Positions 35,750 to 44,145 of a stretch of 61,936 nt of DNA are shown piece after piece. Source of the DNA: Oscillatoriales cyanobacterium CG2_30_40_61 (GTDB lineage Bacteria > Cyanobacteriota > Cyanobacteriia > Cyanobacteriales > Microcoleaceae). The first letter of the stretch is position 1. Each line of letters begins with the position of its first letter. The notes under the pieces are model-generated. The model was not told where the DNA came from. It ran no database searches and saw nothing but the letters and a program-made list of their open reading frames with translations. Location: positions 1 to 61,936 of the forward strand of contig MNYZ01000040.1 of the NCBI GenBank assembly GCA_001873365.1, read 5' to 3'. The position numbers and the translations under genes were made by a program.

Positions 35750-36886
35750 ATGTTTAAAATTCTGGTTATCGATGATGATGTTGCCATTTTAGAACTTCTT
35801 AAAAGAACCCTGAAGAAACAGGGTTATGATGTCAGCGTGGCGACCAATGGTGAAGAAGGCGTACAACAGGCTAAAGAACTATGTCCGGCATTAATTATTT
35901 GTGATTGGATCATGCCCAGGCTCACGGGAATTGAGGTCTGTCGTCAAGTTAAGGCTACCCCAGAATTATCAACAACACAGTTTTTTTTATTAACTTCTTT
36001 GGGATCGGTTTCCGATCGGGTTACGGGGTTAGATGCGGGGGCTGATGATTTTATTTCTAAACCGATTGAAATGAATGAACTCTATGCTAGAGTTCGGGCG
36101 GGATTGAGATTACATCAATTGAGTCAAGATCTACAAACTCAAAAACAACGCATTGAAGCTGAACTCGCAGAAGCCGCGGAATATGTGCGATCGCTCCTTC
36201 CTGAACCCTTGACTGAACGGATCAGAATTGATAGTAAATTTATTCCTTCTCGTCAATTAGGAGGTGACTCCTTTGACTATTATTGGCTGGATTCTGACCA
36301 TTTATCAATTTATTTATTAGATACATCAGGACATGGTTTAAAAGCGGCTCTCCCTTCGGTTTCCGTGCTGAATTTACTCCGATCTAGGGCAATTCCTAAT
36401 ATTAATTATTATCAACCCAGTAACGTTTTAAAATCCCTAAATACTACCTTTCAAATGACCTACCAAAATGATAAATATTTTACAATTTGGTATGGGGTTT
36501 ATGATTTTTCAACTCGAAAATTATTGTATTCTAGTGCTGGTCATCCCCCCGCTATTTTACTAACCGGAAAAGATCCAAAAAATCTCAAAATTGAAATGTT
36601 AAAAACCCGAGGAATGCCCGTGGGAATGTTTTTAGAAGCTGAATATATAGATGCAACCCATAATATTGAAGAATTCAGTAATCTTTATATTTTTAGTGAT
36701 GGAGTTTATGAAATCCAGCCACCAGAAAATACCATGTTAGGTTTAGATGGATTTACTCAAATTTTAACAGAATACAATCATTTAGAATCAAACACCTTAG
36801 AAGCGGTATTAAACACAGTTAAAAAATACAATGCTAATAATCCCTTTGATGATGATTTCTCCTTACTAAAAGTAAGTTTTGATTGA
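35750..36886 (+). CDS. Response regulator with SpoIIE/RsbU-type PP2C phosphatase output
   Basis: A 378-residue protein. Residues 1-120 are a receiver domain: acidic patch IDDD at 8-10, phospho-acceptor Asp52 in CDWIMPR, and a conserved Lys in FISKPIEMNEL. A short coiled coil (about 125-155) leads to a PP2C domain at about 165-378 with FIPSRQLGGDSFDYYWLDSD, LLDTSGHGLKAAL, YSSAGHPPAILL, IFSDGVYE and the final NNPFDDDFSLLKV. Phosphorylation would switch on dephosphorylation of a STAS antagonist, and a STAS protein is 139 bp downstream on the other strand. ATG 35750 is chosen because the receiver begins there; an upstream GTG would add eight residues. Confidence 0.92.
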   Translation: MFKILVIDDDVAILELLKRTLKKQGYDVSVATNGEEGVQQAKELCPALIICDWIMPRLTGIEVCRQVKATPELSTTQFFLLTSLGSVSDRVTGLDAGADDFISKPIEMNELYARVRAGLRLHQLSQDLQTQKQRIEAELAEAAEYVRSLLPEPLTERIRIDSKFIPSRQLGGDSFDYYWLDSDHLSIYLLDTSGHGLKAALPSVSVLNLLRSRAIPNINYYQPSNVLKSLNTTFQMTYQNDKYFTIWYGVYDFSTRKLLYSSAGHPPAILLTGKDPKNLKIEMLKTRGMPVGMFLEAEYIDATHNIEEFSNLYIFSDGVYEIQPPENTMLGLDGFTQILTEYNHLESNTLEAVLNTVKKYNANNPFDDDFSLLKVSFD

Positions 36887-37025
36887 TATTTAGTCAAAAA
36901 TTATTACCCATTGGGTGTGACTAAAATGGATGATCGACTTGAGGGTGAAATTGGGAAACACCAATCTGCATCAATTCAGATCAACCCCCGTTTTCACCCC
37001 GCCTTAGTGAATCAATCCCATCAGG

Positions 37026-37346
37026 TTAGCTTTCAATCACTTCCAAAAATTTCTCTTGGTTTTCAAAAATCTCGAACACCCGATCCATGCTGGTCAGTTC
37101 AAACAAAATCCTAATTTGTTCATTAATAGAACAAACAAATAATCGACTTCCAGCCGATCTGACTGCTTTCAAAGCCAAGACCAATGCACCCAAGCCAGAA
37201 CTATCCATAAATGTGACATCTTGGAAGTCAATTAATATGGTCTTGGCACCTTTTTCGACTAAAGCAACAATATCCTGCCGAAATTGACTCGCTTTAGTGC
37301 CATCTAAAATCCCGTTCGGTTTAAGAATTTTAACATCAGAACTCAT
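37026..37346 (-). CDS. STAS-domain anti-sigma factor antagonist (RsbV/SpoIIAA-like)
   Basis: A 106-residue single STAS domain. The signature TFMDSSGLGALVLALKAV holds the serine (Ser50) that a partner kinase phosphorylates and a PP2C phosphatase releases. It fits the kinase at 34770 and the phosphatase at 35750, forming the third member of the switch. It converges on the phosphatase gene. No unusual residues are seen. A weak open frame on the + strand at 36911-37114 overlaps its 3' end and is not considered real. Confidence 0.9.
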   Translation of the reverse strand: MSSDVKILKPNGILDGTKASQFRQDIVALVEKGAKTILIDFQDVTFMDSSGLGALVLALKAVRSAGSRLFVCSINEQIRILFELTSMDRVFEIFENQEKFLEVIES

Positions 37347-37447
37347 AATTTTTTAAGGGTTGAACCCTCCATAAGACTCGCTCGACTCCGTTAGTATAGC
37401 TTTGAGTTGAACTCCGTGCCAAATACATCCATTTAACTTGAACAGGT

Positions 37448-38086
37448 CTATACTGGACTAACCTTAGCCCGATAGAGCAGTTTATTTCCCTGTCGGTATC
37501 CAGTATATCGCACAATCACCGGTTCTCCGGGTTGAGCGGTTCCCTGCAAAAGCTGGTGAATATGGGGATCATAAGCAACTTCTGTCCCAACAGGTGCGAT
37601 CGCTTCTACTCCCCATTCTGTAATCAGTTGTTCTACCGGACTTACAAAACGTAATAATTTGACCGCCGGGAGTTGGGGATTTTCCTGAACTCGATAGACC
37701 ACCGTTGGCCATTGCAACAGCCAGGACTCCAGGGTGTGCAGACTTTCCCGTTTCCATTCCTCCAACAGCACAGATCGTTGTTCTTCTATCTGGGTTTGTA
37801 AACGTTGATATTCCTGTTCTAAATTCCCCCCAGAGGCTTTTGACTGATCAGGGACAGCACCCGGAGCAAACACGGATAGAAGTTCGGTTAGGGAAATGTT
37901 TAAACCTTGGCTAATTTTCAGCAAAATACCCACGGGGGTTTGCAGTGCAAGTCCCCGTCGCAGTCGAATAATTTGCAACGGGGAAACCCTGGCTTTTTGA
38001 CTGAGTTCTTCCAGGCTAGAAACCCCCGCCCGTTGCATTAATTCCTGCAACTGGGAAGTATAGTCGGGTAACGCAGATTCACTCAT
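37448..38086 (-). CDS. XRE-type HTH protein with GrpE-like C-terminal domain
   Basis: A 212-residue protein. Residues about 8-70 form an XRE-type helix-turn-helix (SLEELSQKARVSPLQIIRL, then LLKISQGLNISLTELLSVF). A long coiled coil follows at about 85-130 (QEYQRLQTQIEEQRSVLLEE). The last 70 residues recall the beta head of the nucleotide exchange factor GrpE: PVGTEVAYDPHIHQLLQGTA, then GEPVIVRYTGYRQGNKLLYR and a final AKVSPV. This parallels GrpE's FDP-x-x-H-x-A, GY and LL-R-A-V patterns. GrpE helps DnaK release ADP, so the fusion may link a chaperone partner to DNA binding. The GrpE part is a by-eye call and needs a profile check. Confidence 0.7.
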   Translation of the reverse strand: MSESALPDYTSQLQELMQRAGVSSLEELSQKARVSPLQIIRLRRGLALQTPVGILLKISQGLNISLTELLSVFAPGAVPDQSKASGGNLEQEYQRLQTQIEEQRSVLLEEWKRESLHTLESWLLQWPTVVYRVQENPQLPAVKLLRFVSPVEQLITEWGVEAIAPVGTEVAYDPHIHQLLQGTAQPGEPVIVRYTGYRQGNKLLYRAKVSPV

Positions 38087-38095
38087 TTTAAGTTT

Positions 38096-39590
38096 TAGTT
38101 CACGAGTTATCTACCATTGACGGCTCTTTAATTGCCTTGTGAACTACCTACACTGACCTGACGGTACAGTTTAGGCTTCCCAATTCATTGGGGATTGCCT
38201 CAGTTTTCATAGATTTTTTACGTCCTGAAGACTTTGGTCTAACATCCCCTCCAAGGGCAGCAGCGCTAGTCCCTAACGCCAAAAGTCGCAAACCTTCATT
38301 TTTAATATTTATAGCAGCATTGATATCTCTATCATGCTGTTTCTGGCAGTGTGGACAATCTACAAACCTTACACCCAATGAGTCATATCCTTTTTGCAGC
38401 ATTGGCATTGGTAGTAGAGTCTGATTACAAAGCCCAGACGAAGGAAAGAAACGACCTATTTCTTGATAGGTATGAGCAAATCTCTGAGCTTTGTATTTCA
38501 GCAGGGTTAAAAACATCCCCCAACCTTGGTCACTGATAGCTTTTGCTAAGTTAGGGTTTTTCACTATATTCTTAACTGCCAAATCTTCTACACAAATAAC
38601 TTGGTTTTCGTATGCTATTTTGCGAGATAGCTTGTGTAGAAAGTCTTCTCTTACTCTAGCTATTTTACTAGATACTTTGGCAACTAAAAGATTGGCTTTA
38701 CGGCGTTTATTAGAATTTTTATCTGTCTTTTTAGCTAATTTTTTCTGCTTGCACTTTCTATTCTTTTCTAACTGGGCTAACTGCTTTTTAGGCAGGTCAT
38801 ACTTTGAACCTTCAGATGTGATAGCAAAGTTCTTTAAACCCAGGTCAATACCAATAGCGTCTCTGCTCGCAACTACGGGATTATCAACCTGATTAAAAAG
38901 AATAGATGCGTAGTATTTACCGTCAGCTTTTCTCGATATTGTTACAGTCGTGAATTTTGCCTCCGGTAGTTCTTGATGAAACACGGTTTTGATCAACCCC
39001 AAATTCCCGGGAAACTTAATCACAGAATCTTCTGGCATCAGCTTCACATTTTGGGGATATTGAATCGATTGCTTACCCTGCTTCGATTTAAAGTTAGGGA
39101 ATTTAGCACGTCCTTCAAAGAAATTGACAAACGCGCTGGAAAGGTTGAATGTGACTCGCTGCAAAACTTGACTATAAGCAAGTCCCAACCATTCATATTC
39201 CTTTTTTAAATTAGGAAGCAACTTGTCCATTGCTGCTTTAGAAAGACCTTTTCCGGTTTCTTTATACTCGTTGGTTGTGGCATTGAGCAGATAATTCCAC
39301 AACCAACGAGTATTACCGAAATATTGCGCTAGATAGGATTCTTGCTGCTCAGTAGGATAAATTCTAACTTTAACTGCTCTGTACATGGTATCGACCTTAC
39401 CGTATTTACATATCTATGGTAAAACAATTTGGGTCACTGGCGCTACTCAAAACCCAATATTTTGTTCCTCTTGTCGCTGTAGCTTTCTTTGTTTTCGCTA
39501 CGCTCAAATACAATCAAACTAAGCAACTCGACTCACTCGCAATTCATCTCAACACTGACCTGAGTACAGGTACAGTGTGAGCCTTCTTGC
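38096..39590 (-). mobile_element. IS200/IS605-family element carrying only tnpB
   Basis: An approximately 1.5-kb element without a tnpA gene. Subterminal hairpins of shared sequence lie at both ends: ACACTGACCTG-agta-CAGGTaCAGTGT at 39552-39578 before tnpB, and ACTGACC-tgac-GGTaCAGT at 38150-38170 at its 3' end. The second includes the tnpB stop codon. A further stem, ttcacgag/cttgtgaa, spans 38099-38144. It fills the gap between dps (whose stop is four bases beyond) and the HTH-GrpE gene. Exact boundaries are estimated. Confidence 0.65.
38148..39386 (-). CDS. tnpB: TnpB (OrfB) RNA-guided nuclease-type transposon protein
   Basis: A 412-residue TnpB. It has the N-terminal helix-turn-helix region (MYRAVKVRIYPTEQQESYL). 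RuvC residues are in GIDLGLKNFA (Asp), ICVEDLAVKNI (Glu) and HDRDINAAINI (Asp), so the nuclease triad is intact. The zinc finger is odd: instead of two CxxC pairs it reads SSGLCNQTLLPMPML followed by DCPHCQ, leaving only three cysteines. In the neighbouring frame the same bases read YYQCQCCKKDM, as if two compensating frameshifts had replaced the first knuckle. No tnpA accompanies it. The guide RNA (omega RNA) would be expected from the tnpB 3' end, near 38100-38200. Confidence 0.9.
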   Translation of the reverse strand: MYRAVKVRIYPTEQQESYLAQYFGNTRWLWNYLLNATTNEYKETGKGLSKAAMDKLLPNLKKEYEWLGLAYSQVLQRVTFNLSSAFVNFFEGRAKFPNFKSKQGKQSIQYPQNVKLMPEDSVIKFPGNLGLIKTVFHQELPEAKFTTVTISRKADGKYYASILFNQVDNPVVASRDAIGIDLGLKNFAITSEGSKYDLPKKQLAQLEKNRKCKQKKLAKKTDKNSNKRRKANLLVAKVSSKIARVREDFLHKLSRKIAYENQVICVEDLAVKNIVKNPNLAKAISDQGWGMFLTLLKYKAQRFAHTYQEIGRFFPSSGLCNQTLLPMPMLQKGYDSLGVRFVDCPHCQKQHDRDINAAINIKNEGLRLLALGTSAAALGGDVRPKSSGRKKSMKTEAIPNELGSLNCTVRSV

Positions 39591-39593
39591 TGC

Positions 39594-40094
39594 TTAAGAT
39601 AAATGGGATTCTAAGAACCACAAGCGCTGATCAATGGCGCGGGAAATTCCCGTATACAAATCGGCTGTATCCGCGTCGCCTAATCCGCTTGTTTGATCAA
39701 TGGCTTCTCGAACCATTTTGCCATAAGCAGCATAGCGATCGGCTAAAGCCACCACATAATCTTTATCATTAGCCAGATCTAAGGGAAATTCCGGTAAAAT
39801 TGTATCGGCAACCGCCATCCGAGCCGTTCCCATGGCCGTCCCGCCTAAAGCCGTTATCCGTTCAGCAATTAAATCCACATATCCTTCTAATTCCGTTGCC
39901 ATTTCATCAAAGAGTAAATGCAATTGATAGAAATTAATCCCTTTGACATTCCAGTGGGCTTGTTTGACTTGGGTTTTTAAGTCTAAGGTTGTGGCTAAAC
40001 TGTAATTAAGAATCTCAATAACTTCGGCGCGGGTGGCTTCGGGCAAATCAATTCGAGTTGCATAAAGACGTTGTTTGTGGCTAGTTGTTACCAT
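39594..40094 (-). CDS. dps: Dps-family ferritin-like DNA-protection protein
   Basis: A 166-residue four-helix bundle that forms a dodecamer storing iron and consuming hydrogen peroxide. The inter-subunit ferroxidase residues are complete: His in QAHWNVKG, His in LHLLFDE, then Asp and Glu in GYVDLIAERITALGG. The start is the ATG at 40094, because AAAGGAG lies 11 bases upstream; a longer reading would add 19 residues including a spurious hydrophobic stretch. Its 3' end abuts the TnpB element. It is divergent from murI. Confidence 0.93.
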   Translation of the reverse strand: MVTTSHKQRLYATRIDLPEATRAEVIEILNYSLATTLDLKTQVKQAHWNVKGINFYQLHLLFDEMATELEGYVDLIAERITALGGTAMGTARMAVADTILPEFPLDLANDKDYVVALADRYAAYGKMVREAIDQTSGLGDADTADLYTGISRAIDQRLWFLESHLS

Positions 40095-40211
40095 GATTGA
40101 AAAAGCTCCTTTAAGGGTTTTATTAGATGAATATAAAATTGCAAAATACACATCAAATTAGTCGGACTATATCAGATTTTTTATCTCTCTAAATCTATCT
40201 CAAGATGGAGT

Positions 40212-40307
40212 CTATTCTCCTTTTTCTTGTCTTTTTAGCGCATACTCGTAATGACTTCGACTTTGAACAAATTCAGCTAAAAAATTTAGCTGTTGGTTTT
40301 CCGGCAT
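40212..40307 (-). CDS. Possible 31-residue peptide
   Basis: A short open frame on the - strand in the 335-bp gap between dps and murI. The predicted peptide is MPENQQLNFLAEF followed by a charged tail with SHYEYALKRQEKGE, which has protein-like composition. No ribosome binding site precedes it and the frame stays open upstream, so it may be a chance frame or a remnant. The rest of the gap shows nothing recognisable. Confidence 0.25.
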   Translation of the reverse strand: MPENQQLNFLAEFVQSRSHYEYALKRQEKGE

Positions 40308-40429
40308 CGGTGATTGAATGGGGGGAAGTAATGTTAGGGTAGGTCGAGGCGAGGATACAACTGTCGATAGACTTGACAACGAAGCTCTCTACCATCGATA
40401 AAAGACAATCAAAGACAGATTTTTAACCC

Positions 40430-41260
40430 ATGACAACGGACAATCGACAAAAAAGAATCGCAATATTTGATAGTGGTGTGGGGGGATTAACGGTTTTAAG
40501 GGAACTGTACCGTCAACTGCCCAATGAATCCGTTCTGTACTTTGGAGATACGGCGCGGTTGCCCTATGGAACCCGCTCAAAAGAGGAAATCTTGCAATTT
40601 GTCCGTCCGATTATTCTTTGGGCGATGCAACAGGATGCCAAAATGGTTCTCATGGCCTGTAACACCAGTTCCGCCCTAGCCTTAGAAACGGTTCAAGATG
40701 AATTTGATATTCCGATCCTGGGATTAATTCTCCCGGGTGCGCAAGCTGCGGTGCGGCAAGGAAAACGGATTGGAGTGATTGCCACCCCCGCCACGGCCGC
40801 CAGTAATGCCTACCGCCATGCAATTCAAGAAACCGATCCGGCGGTTCAAGTCTGGCAAGTGGGCTGTCCAGAATTTGTTCCCCTGATTGAACAAAACCGG
40901 ATTCATGATCCCTATACCTATCAAGTGGCACGGGAATATTTAACCCCGTTAATTCAGCAGCAGATTGATACTCTGATCTATGGTTGTACCCATTATCCCC
41001 ATTTAGCCCCGGTGTTGCGCTCAATCCTTCCGGCTCAAGTTCAGTTAGTTGACCCGGCGGTTTCTTTAGTTAAAGCCACCGCTAAGGAATTAGAACTGTT
41101 AGGAATGCGGAATACCCAGCCCCCCAAACCCACAAGGTTTTGTGTGAGTGGCTGTCCGCAACAGTTTGCCGATCTTTCGGTGCAGTGGTTGGGATTCACT
41201 CCCGCAGTAGAAGCTACCACCCTACCCGCAATTGAGCCCCTGATCGCCAGTAATCAGTAA
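40430..41260 (+). CDS. murI: Glutamate racemase
   Basis: Makes D-glutamate for peptidoglycan by interconverting L- and D-glutamate in the cytosol without cofactor. The 276-residue protein has the normal length. The two catalytic cysteines are visible in MACNTSSALA and YGCTHYPHL, and the N-terminus reads AIFDSGVGGLTVLREL. It is followed after a long non-coding stretch by the prenyl synthase gene on the same strand. It ends next to a short hairpin repeat. Confidence 0.97.
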   Translation: MTTDNRQKRIAIFDSGVGGLTVLRELYRQLPNESVLYFGDTARLPYGTRSKEEILQFVRPIILWAMQQDAKMVLMACNTSSALALETVQDEFDIPILGLILPGAQAAVRQGKRIGVIATPATAASNAYRHAIQETDPAVQVWQVGCPEFVPLIEQNRIHDPYTYQVAREYLTPLIQQQIDTLIYGCTHYPHLAPVLRSILPAQVQLVDPAVSLVKATAKELELLGMRNTQPPKPTRFCVSGCPQQFADLSVQWLGFTPAVEATTLPAIEPLIASNQ

Positions 41261-41265
41261 TCAGT

Positions 41266-41294
41266 GTAGAGACGCGCCACTGGCACGTCCCTAC
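41266..41294. repeat. GTAGAGACG hairpin repeat (copy 1)
   Basis: GTAGAGACGCGCCA, CT, then GGCACGTCCCTAC: an imperfect hairpin six bases after the murI stop. A perfect relative lies at 53890-53917. It may act as a terminator for murI. Confidence 0.6.
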
Positions 41295-41423
41295 CACTAA
41301 TCTGACCCTGAAACCGAGGGGTGAAGTTTTTTGTTCGACGGTTTTGTTGCTATGTTGCGGTATTCTCTGCTACAATTAGTGATTAGATAAATTTTTGGCT
41401 AAAAACTAGAGCCAAAAAACTGA

Positions 41424-41555
41424 TTATTGTTTGCCGATCACTGATTTAAGAGAGATATTTGTTGTATACTTAGCCAGGGCTAAGAGCAAATAAATCATCA
41501 AAACATAACCCGTGGCCAGAAGCGGGATAATTAAAGGCATATCGTTATAAAACAT
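41424..41555 (-). CDS. Possible 43-residue single-helix membrane protein
   Basis: A short reading frame, starting at the ATG at 41555, encodes MFYNDMPLIIPLLATGYVLM, then IYLLLALAKYTTN and a polar tail ending in IGKQ. This is one clear membrane helix of about 22 residues with a short N-terminus, the pattern of the small subunits of photosynthetic and NDH-1 complexes. No name is assigned. There is no good ribosome binding site, so the evidence is composition and position only. Confidence 0.45.
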   Translation of the reverse strand: MFYNDMPLIIPLLATGYVLMIYLLLALAKYTTNISLKSVIGKQ

Positions 41556-42204
41556 GATGAGTCAGCCCGAAGAAATAGGAGGAGGAGCAGCAACAAAAGT
41601 TTAAAACCCGCTACATCAGGTCAACAGGCGATCGCAACTGCCAACGCTCTTGTTACCCACAAACAGAAGATTTCTACGGGAAATTCTCATTCCCTGGAAA
41701 TATTGCCCACACTGAAACTCAGCCAAAGACTCCCCACATGAAGACCTAGGATTCTCTCATCAAACCCTAAATAGGGACTCCCTCACCGATGTCACGGACA
41801 GCCCATTGACTAGAACAAAGTCAGAAACTCGTCAAGAATTACCAACAGCTATCCTGAAGCCAAAGGATTAATTAGGTGGCGGTAGATTTTCTTGAACCCA
41901 GTCGCTAGACCCGTTGTCCCTAATGTATAGAATTATTTAAACTCTTACCCTTAAAATAACATAAAAATTAGAGAATGGGGAGTGTGTACAGAAATTTTTT
42001 TCAGGATTGGAGTGACTGACCCGGGCGGAAAAACAGAGCCAGGAAAAGCGGGGGTAAAAGCACTGGAAGCGAGGTTGATCAAGGGTTGACGGTGAGGGCT
42101 CAAACCCTTAAATTTCGGAGGATTGCCCAGGGTAAGGCCGGATTTTCCACAGGACATTTTAACCAAAATCCGATCCACCGCTCCGAAACAGATTAAAATT
42201 AGAC

Positions 42205-42210
42205 TATAAT
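42205..42210 (+). promoter_or_regulatory. Candidate -10 box of the prenyl synthase gene
   Basis: A perfect TATAAT 41 bases before the ATG at 42252. The -35 region 17 bases upstream is poor, so this is only a tentative promoter call. Confidence 0.3.
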
Positions 42211-42251
42211 ATGTAAAATTTTGTTAACTCAACGCCTGAGTTGGCTAATCC

Positions 42252-43223
42252 ATGACATCGCAAACTCTTCTATTTTCGCCAGTTGAAGCAGACCTGCGGC
42301 AGTTGACCGATAACTTAAAACAGCTTGTCGGTGCGCGACATCCAATTTTGTATGCTGCCGCAGAACACCTGTTTAGTGTCAAAGGGAAACGGGTACGTCC
42401 TGCGATTGTCCTGTTAATTTCCCGAATGACAACGCCCGATCAAAATATTAGCCTGAAGCACCGGAGGTTAGCAGAAATCACAGAAATGATCCATACCGCC
42501 AGTCTTGTCCATGATGATGTTGTGGACGATTCTGAGATGCGTCGGGGAGTCCCAACGGTTCATAGTTTATTTAATAACCGGGTGGCGGTATTAGCTGGAG
42601 ACTTTCTGTTTGCCCAATCTTCTTGGTATTTAGCCAATTTGGATAACCTGGAAGTGGTGAAATTGTTGTCCCAGGTGATTATGAATTTAGCAGAAGGAGA
42701 AATTCAACAGGGTTTAAATCGGTTTGATACGGGGTTATCCATTGAAGCCTACCTAGAAAAAAGTTATTATAAAACGGCTTCTTTGATTGCTAATAGTTCT
42801 AAAGCGGCAGGTGTTTTGAGTGAAGTTTCTGAGCAACAGACCGAAGACTTATATAACTATGGTCGCCATCTAGGTTTGGCGTTTCAAATTGTCGATGATA
42901 TTTTGGATTTTACGGGTTCAACCGAGGAATTAGGTAAACCCGCAGCCTCCGATCTAAAAAGTGGAAATTTAACTGCACCCACCCTTTATGCTTTAGAAGA
43001 AAAACCCTATCTGGAAACTTTTATTGAGCGAGAATTTGCTGATCAAGGAGATTTAGAACAGGCTCTAACCTTAATTAAAGATAGCTCAGGGATTCAACGC
43101 TCTCGGGAATTGGCTGCCCATCATGCCCAACAAGCGGTCAAGTATTTGGAATCTTTTCAAACTTGTGAATCTCGCTCCTGCTTAATCGGTTTAGCTGATT
43201 ATGTTTTAAGTCGGTTGTATTAA
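42252..43223 (+). CDS. sds: All-trans polyprenyl (solanesyl-type) diphosphate synthase
   Basis: Extends farnesyl or geranylgeranyl diphosphate to the long side chain of plastoquinone. The 323-residue protein carries both aspartate-rich motifs: the first in LVHDDVVDDSEMRRG, the second in QIVDDILDFTGS. GKRVRPAIVLL and FKTA-like SYYKTASLIANS are also present. No bulky aromatic residues sit just before the first motif, which fits a long-chain product. The start ATG at 42252 has an upstream TATAAT box. Cyanobacterial genomes normally have one such gene, so the solanesyl assignment is an inference from lineage. Confidence 0.9.
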   Translation: MTSQTLLFSPVEADLRQLTDNLKQLVGARHPILYAAAEHLFSVKGKRVRPAIVLLISRMTTPDQNISLKHRRLAEITEMIHTASLVHDDVVDDSEMRRGVPTVHSLFNNRVAVLAGDFLFAQSSWYLANLDNLEVVKLLSQVIMNLAEGEIQQGLNRFDTGLSIEAYLEKSYYKTASLIANSSKAAGVLSEVSEQQTEDLYNYGRHLGLAFQIVDDILDFTGSTEELGKPAASDLKSGNLTAPTLYALEEKPYLETFIEREFADQGDLEQALTLIKDSSGIQRSRELAAHHAQQAVKYLESFQTCESRSCLIGLADYVLSRLY

Positions 43224-43292
43224 GAGAAGTTGACAGTTAACTGATGATGGTTGACTGTTAACTATAAACCAGTTCTGGCATCCTGAAATCAA

Positions 43293-44114
43293 TTAAGCTA
43301 CATTTTCAGAAAAGAAAAATACTTTTCCGCCATAGGCTTGTTGTAGATAATCTTCTTTCAAAACCTGTTGGCGATTTCCCCGAGCAATTATTTCTTGATT
43401 GAGAAGAACCAAATCATCAAAATTAACAATGGATTCTCCCAAATCATGGTTAATCACAATTACAATTTTACCCGATGTGGCTAACTCTCGAAATAAACTA
43501 AAAATCACCGCTTCTGTTTTTTGATCAATCCCCACAAAGGGTTCATCAAAACAAAAAATATCAGATTCCTGCGCCAAAGATCTAGCTAAAAATACACGCT
43601 GTTGTTGACCGCCGGAAAGTTGACCAATGGGGCGATGTTTATATTCAACCATTCCCACCCTTTCTAACGCTTGGGTGGCGATGCGACGACTCACCCCAGA
43701 AAAAGGACGTAACCACCCGGTTTTCCGCACTCTCCCCATCATCACAATATCCCAAACCGTTGCCGGATAGTTCCAGTCAATTTGCGATCGCTGGGGAACA
43801 TAGGCGACCCGTTGACGTTGCTGAGTCAGGGGTTTTCCGTCATAAACCACCGCACCCGTTTCCATGGGAATTAACCCTAACATCGCTTTCATCAGGGTGC
43901 TTTTTCCCGCCCCATTCGGCCCAATAATCCCGGTTAGTCGTCCGGGTTGGATGGTTAAACAGATATCCCGCAATGCTTCCACCCCGCGATAGTTGACGCT
44001 GAGGTGGTCAAGGGTTAAGGCTGGGTTAAGATAGGGTAATTCCATAATGTTCATCGGCGTTGCGGTGTGTTTTTTATTCCTTTTTTCGGGAGGATGATGT
44101 TTATAGTATATCAT
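43293..44114 (-). CDS. Metal ABC transporter ATP-binding protein (Mn/Zn/Fe type)
   Basis: A 273-residue ABC ATPase of the manganese/zinc/iron import family (MntA or ZnuC-like). Walker A is GPNGAGKSTLMKA, the Q-loop region is VAYVPQRSQIDWNYPATVWD, the signature is GQLSGGQQQRVFLARSLAQ, and Walker B ends CFDEPFVG. The PATVWDIVMMGR block is typical of the manganese group. The true start may be an internal ATG at 44054 or 44045, since the first 20 residues are not typical. It is divergent from the substrate-binding protein gene. The membrane permease is not in the window, so the transporter is split. Confidence 0.88.
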   Translation of the reverse strand: MIYYKHHPPEKRNKKHTATPMNIMELPYLNPALTLDHLSVNYRGVEALRDICLTIQPGRLTGIIGPNGAGKSTLMKAMLGLIPMETGAVVYDGKPLTQQRQRVAYVPQRSQIDWNYPATVWDIVMMGRVRKTGWLRPFSGVSRRIATQALERVGMVEYKHRPIGQLSGGQQQRVFLARSLAQESDIFCFDEPFVGIDQKTEAVIFSLFRELATSGKIVIVINHDLGESIVNFDDLVLLNQEIIARGNRQQVLKEDYLQQAYGGKVFFFSENVA

Positions 44115-44145
44115 AAAAATGAAAATATTATGAAAGTTAAAAATT

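Larger units (their letters stand above)
41261..42251. other. Long intergenic region between murI and the prenyl synthase
   Basis: About 990 bp with a hairpin repeat at the left, one plausible small membrane-protein gene on the - strand (41424-41555), and otherwise no gene I can support. The stretch 41990-42190 is G/C-richer than its surroundings. No tRNA or known small RNA was recognised. Confidence 0.45.

Noticed and set aside
36911-37114. 67-codon open frame on the + strand
   Set aside because: It overlaps the STAS gene on the other strand and has no protein-like features.
38188-39209. Several + strand open frames across tnpB
   Set aside because: All are antisense to the intact tnpB frame and lack motifs or start signals.
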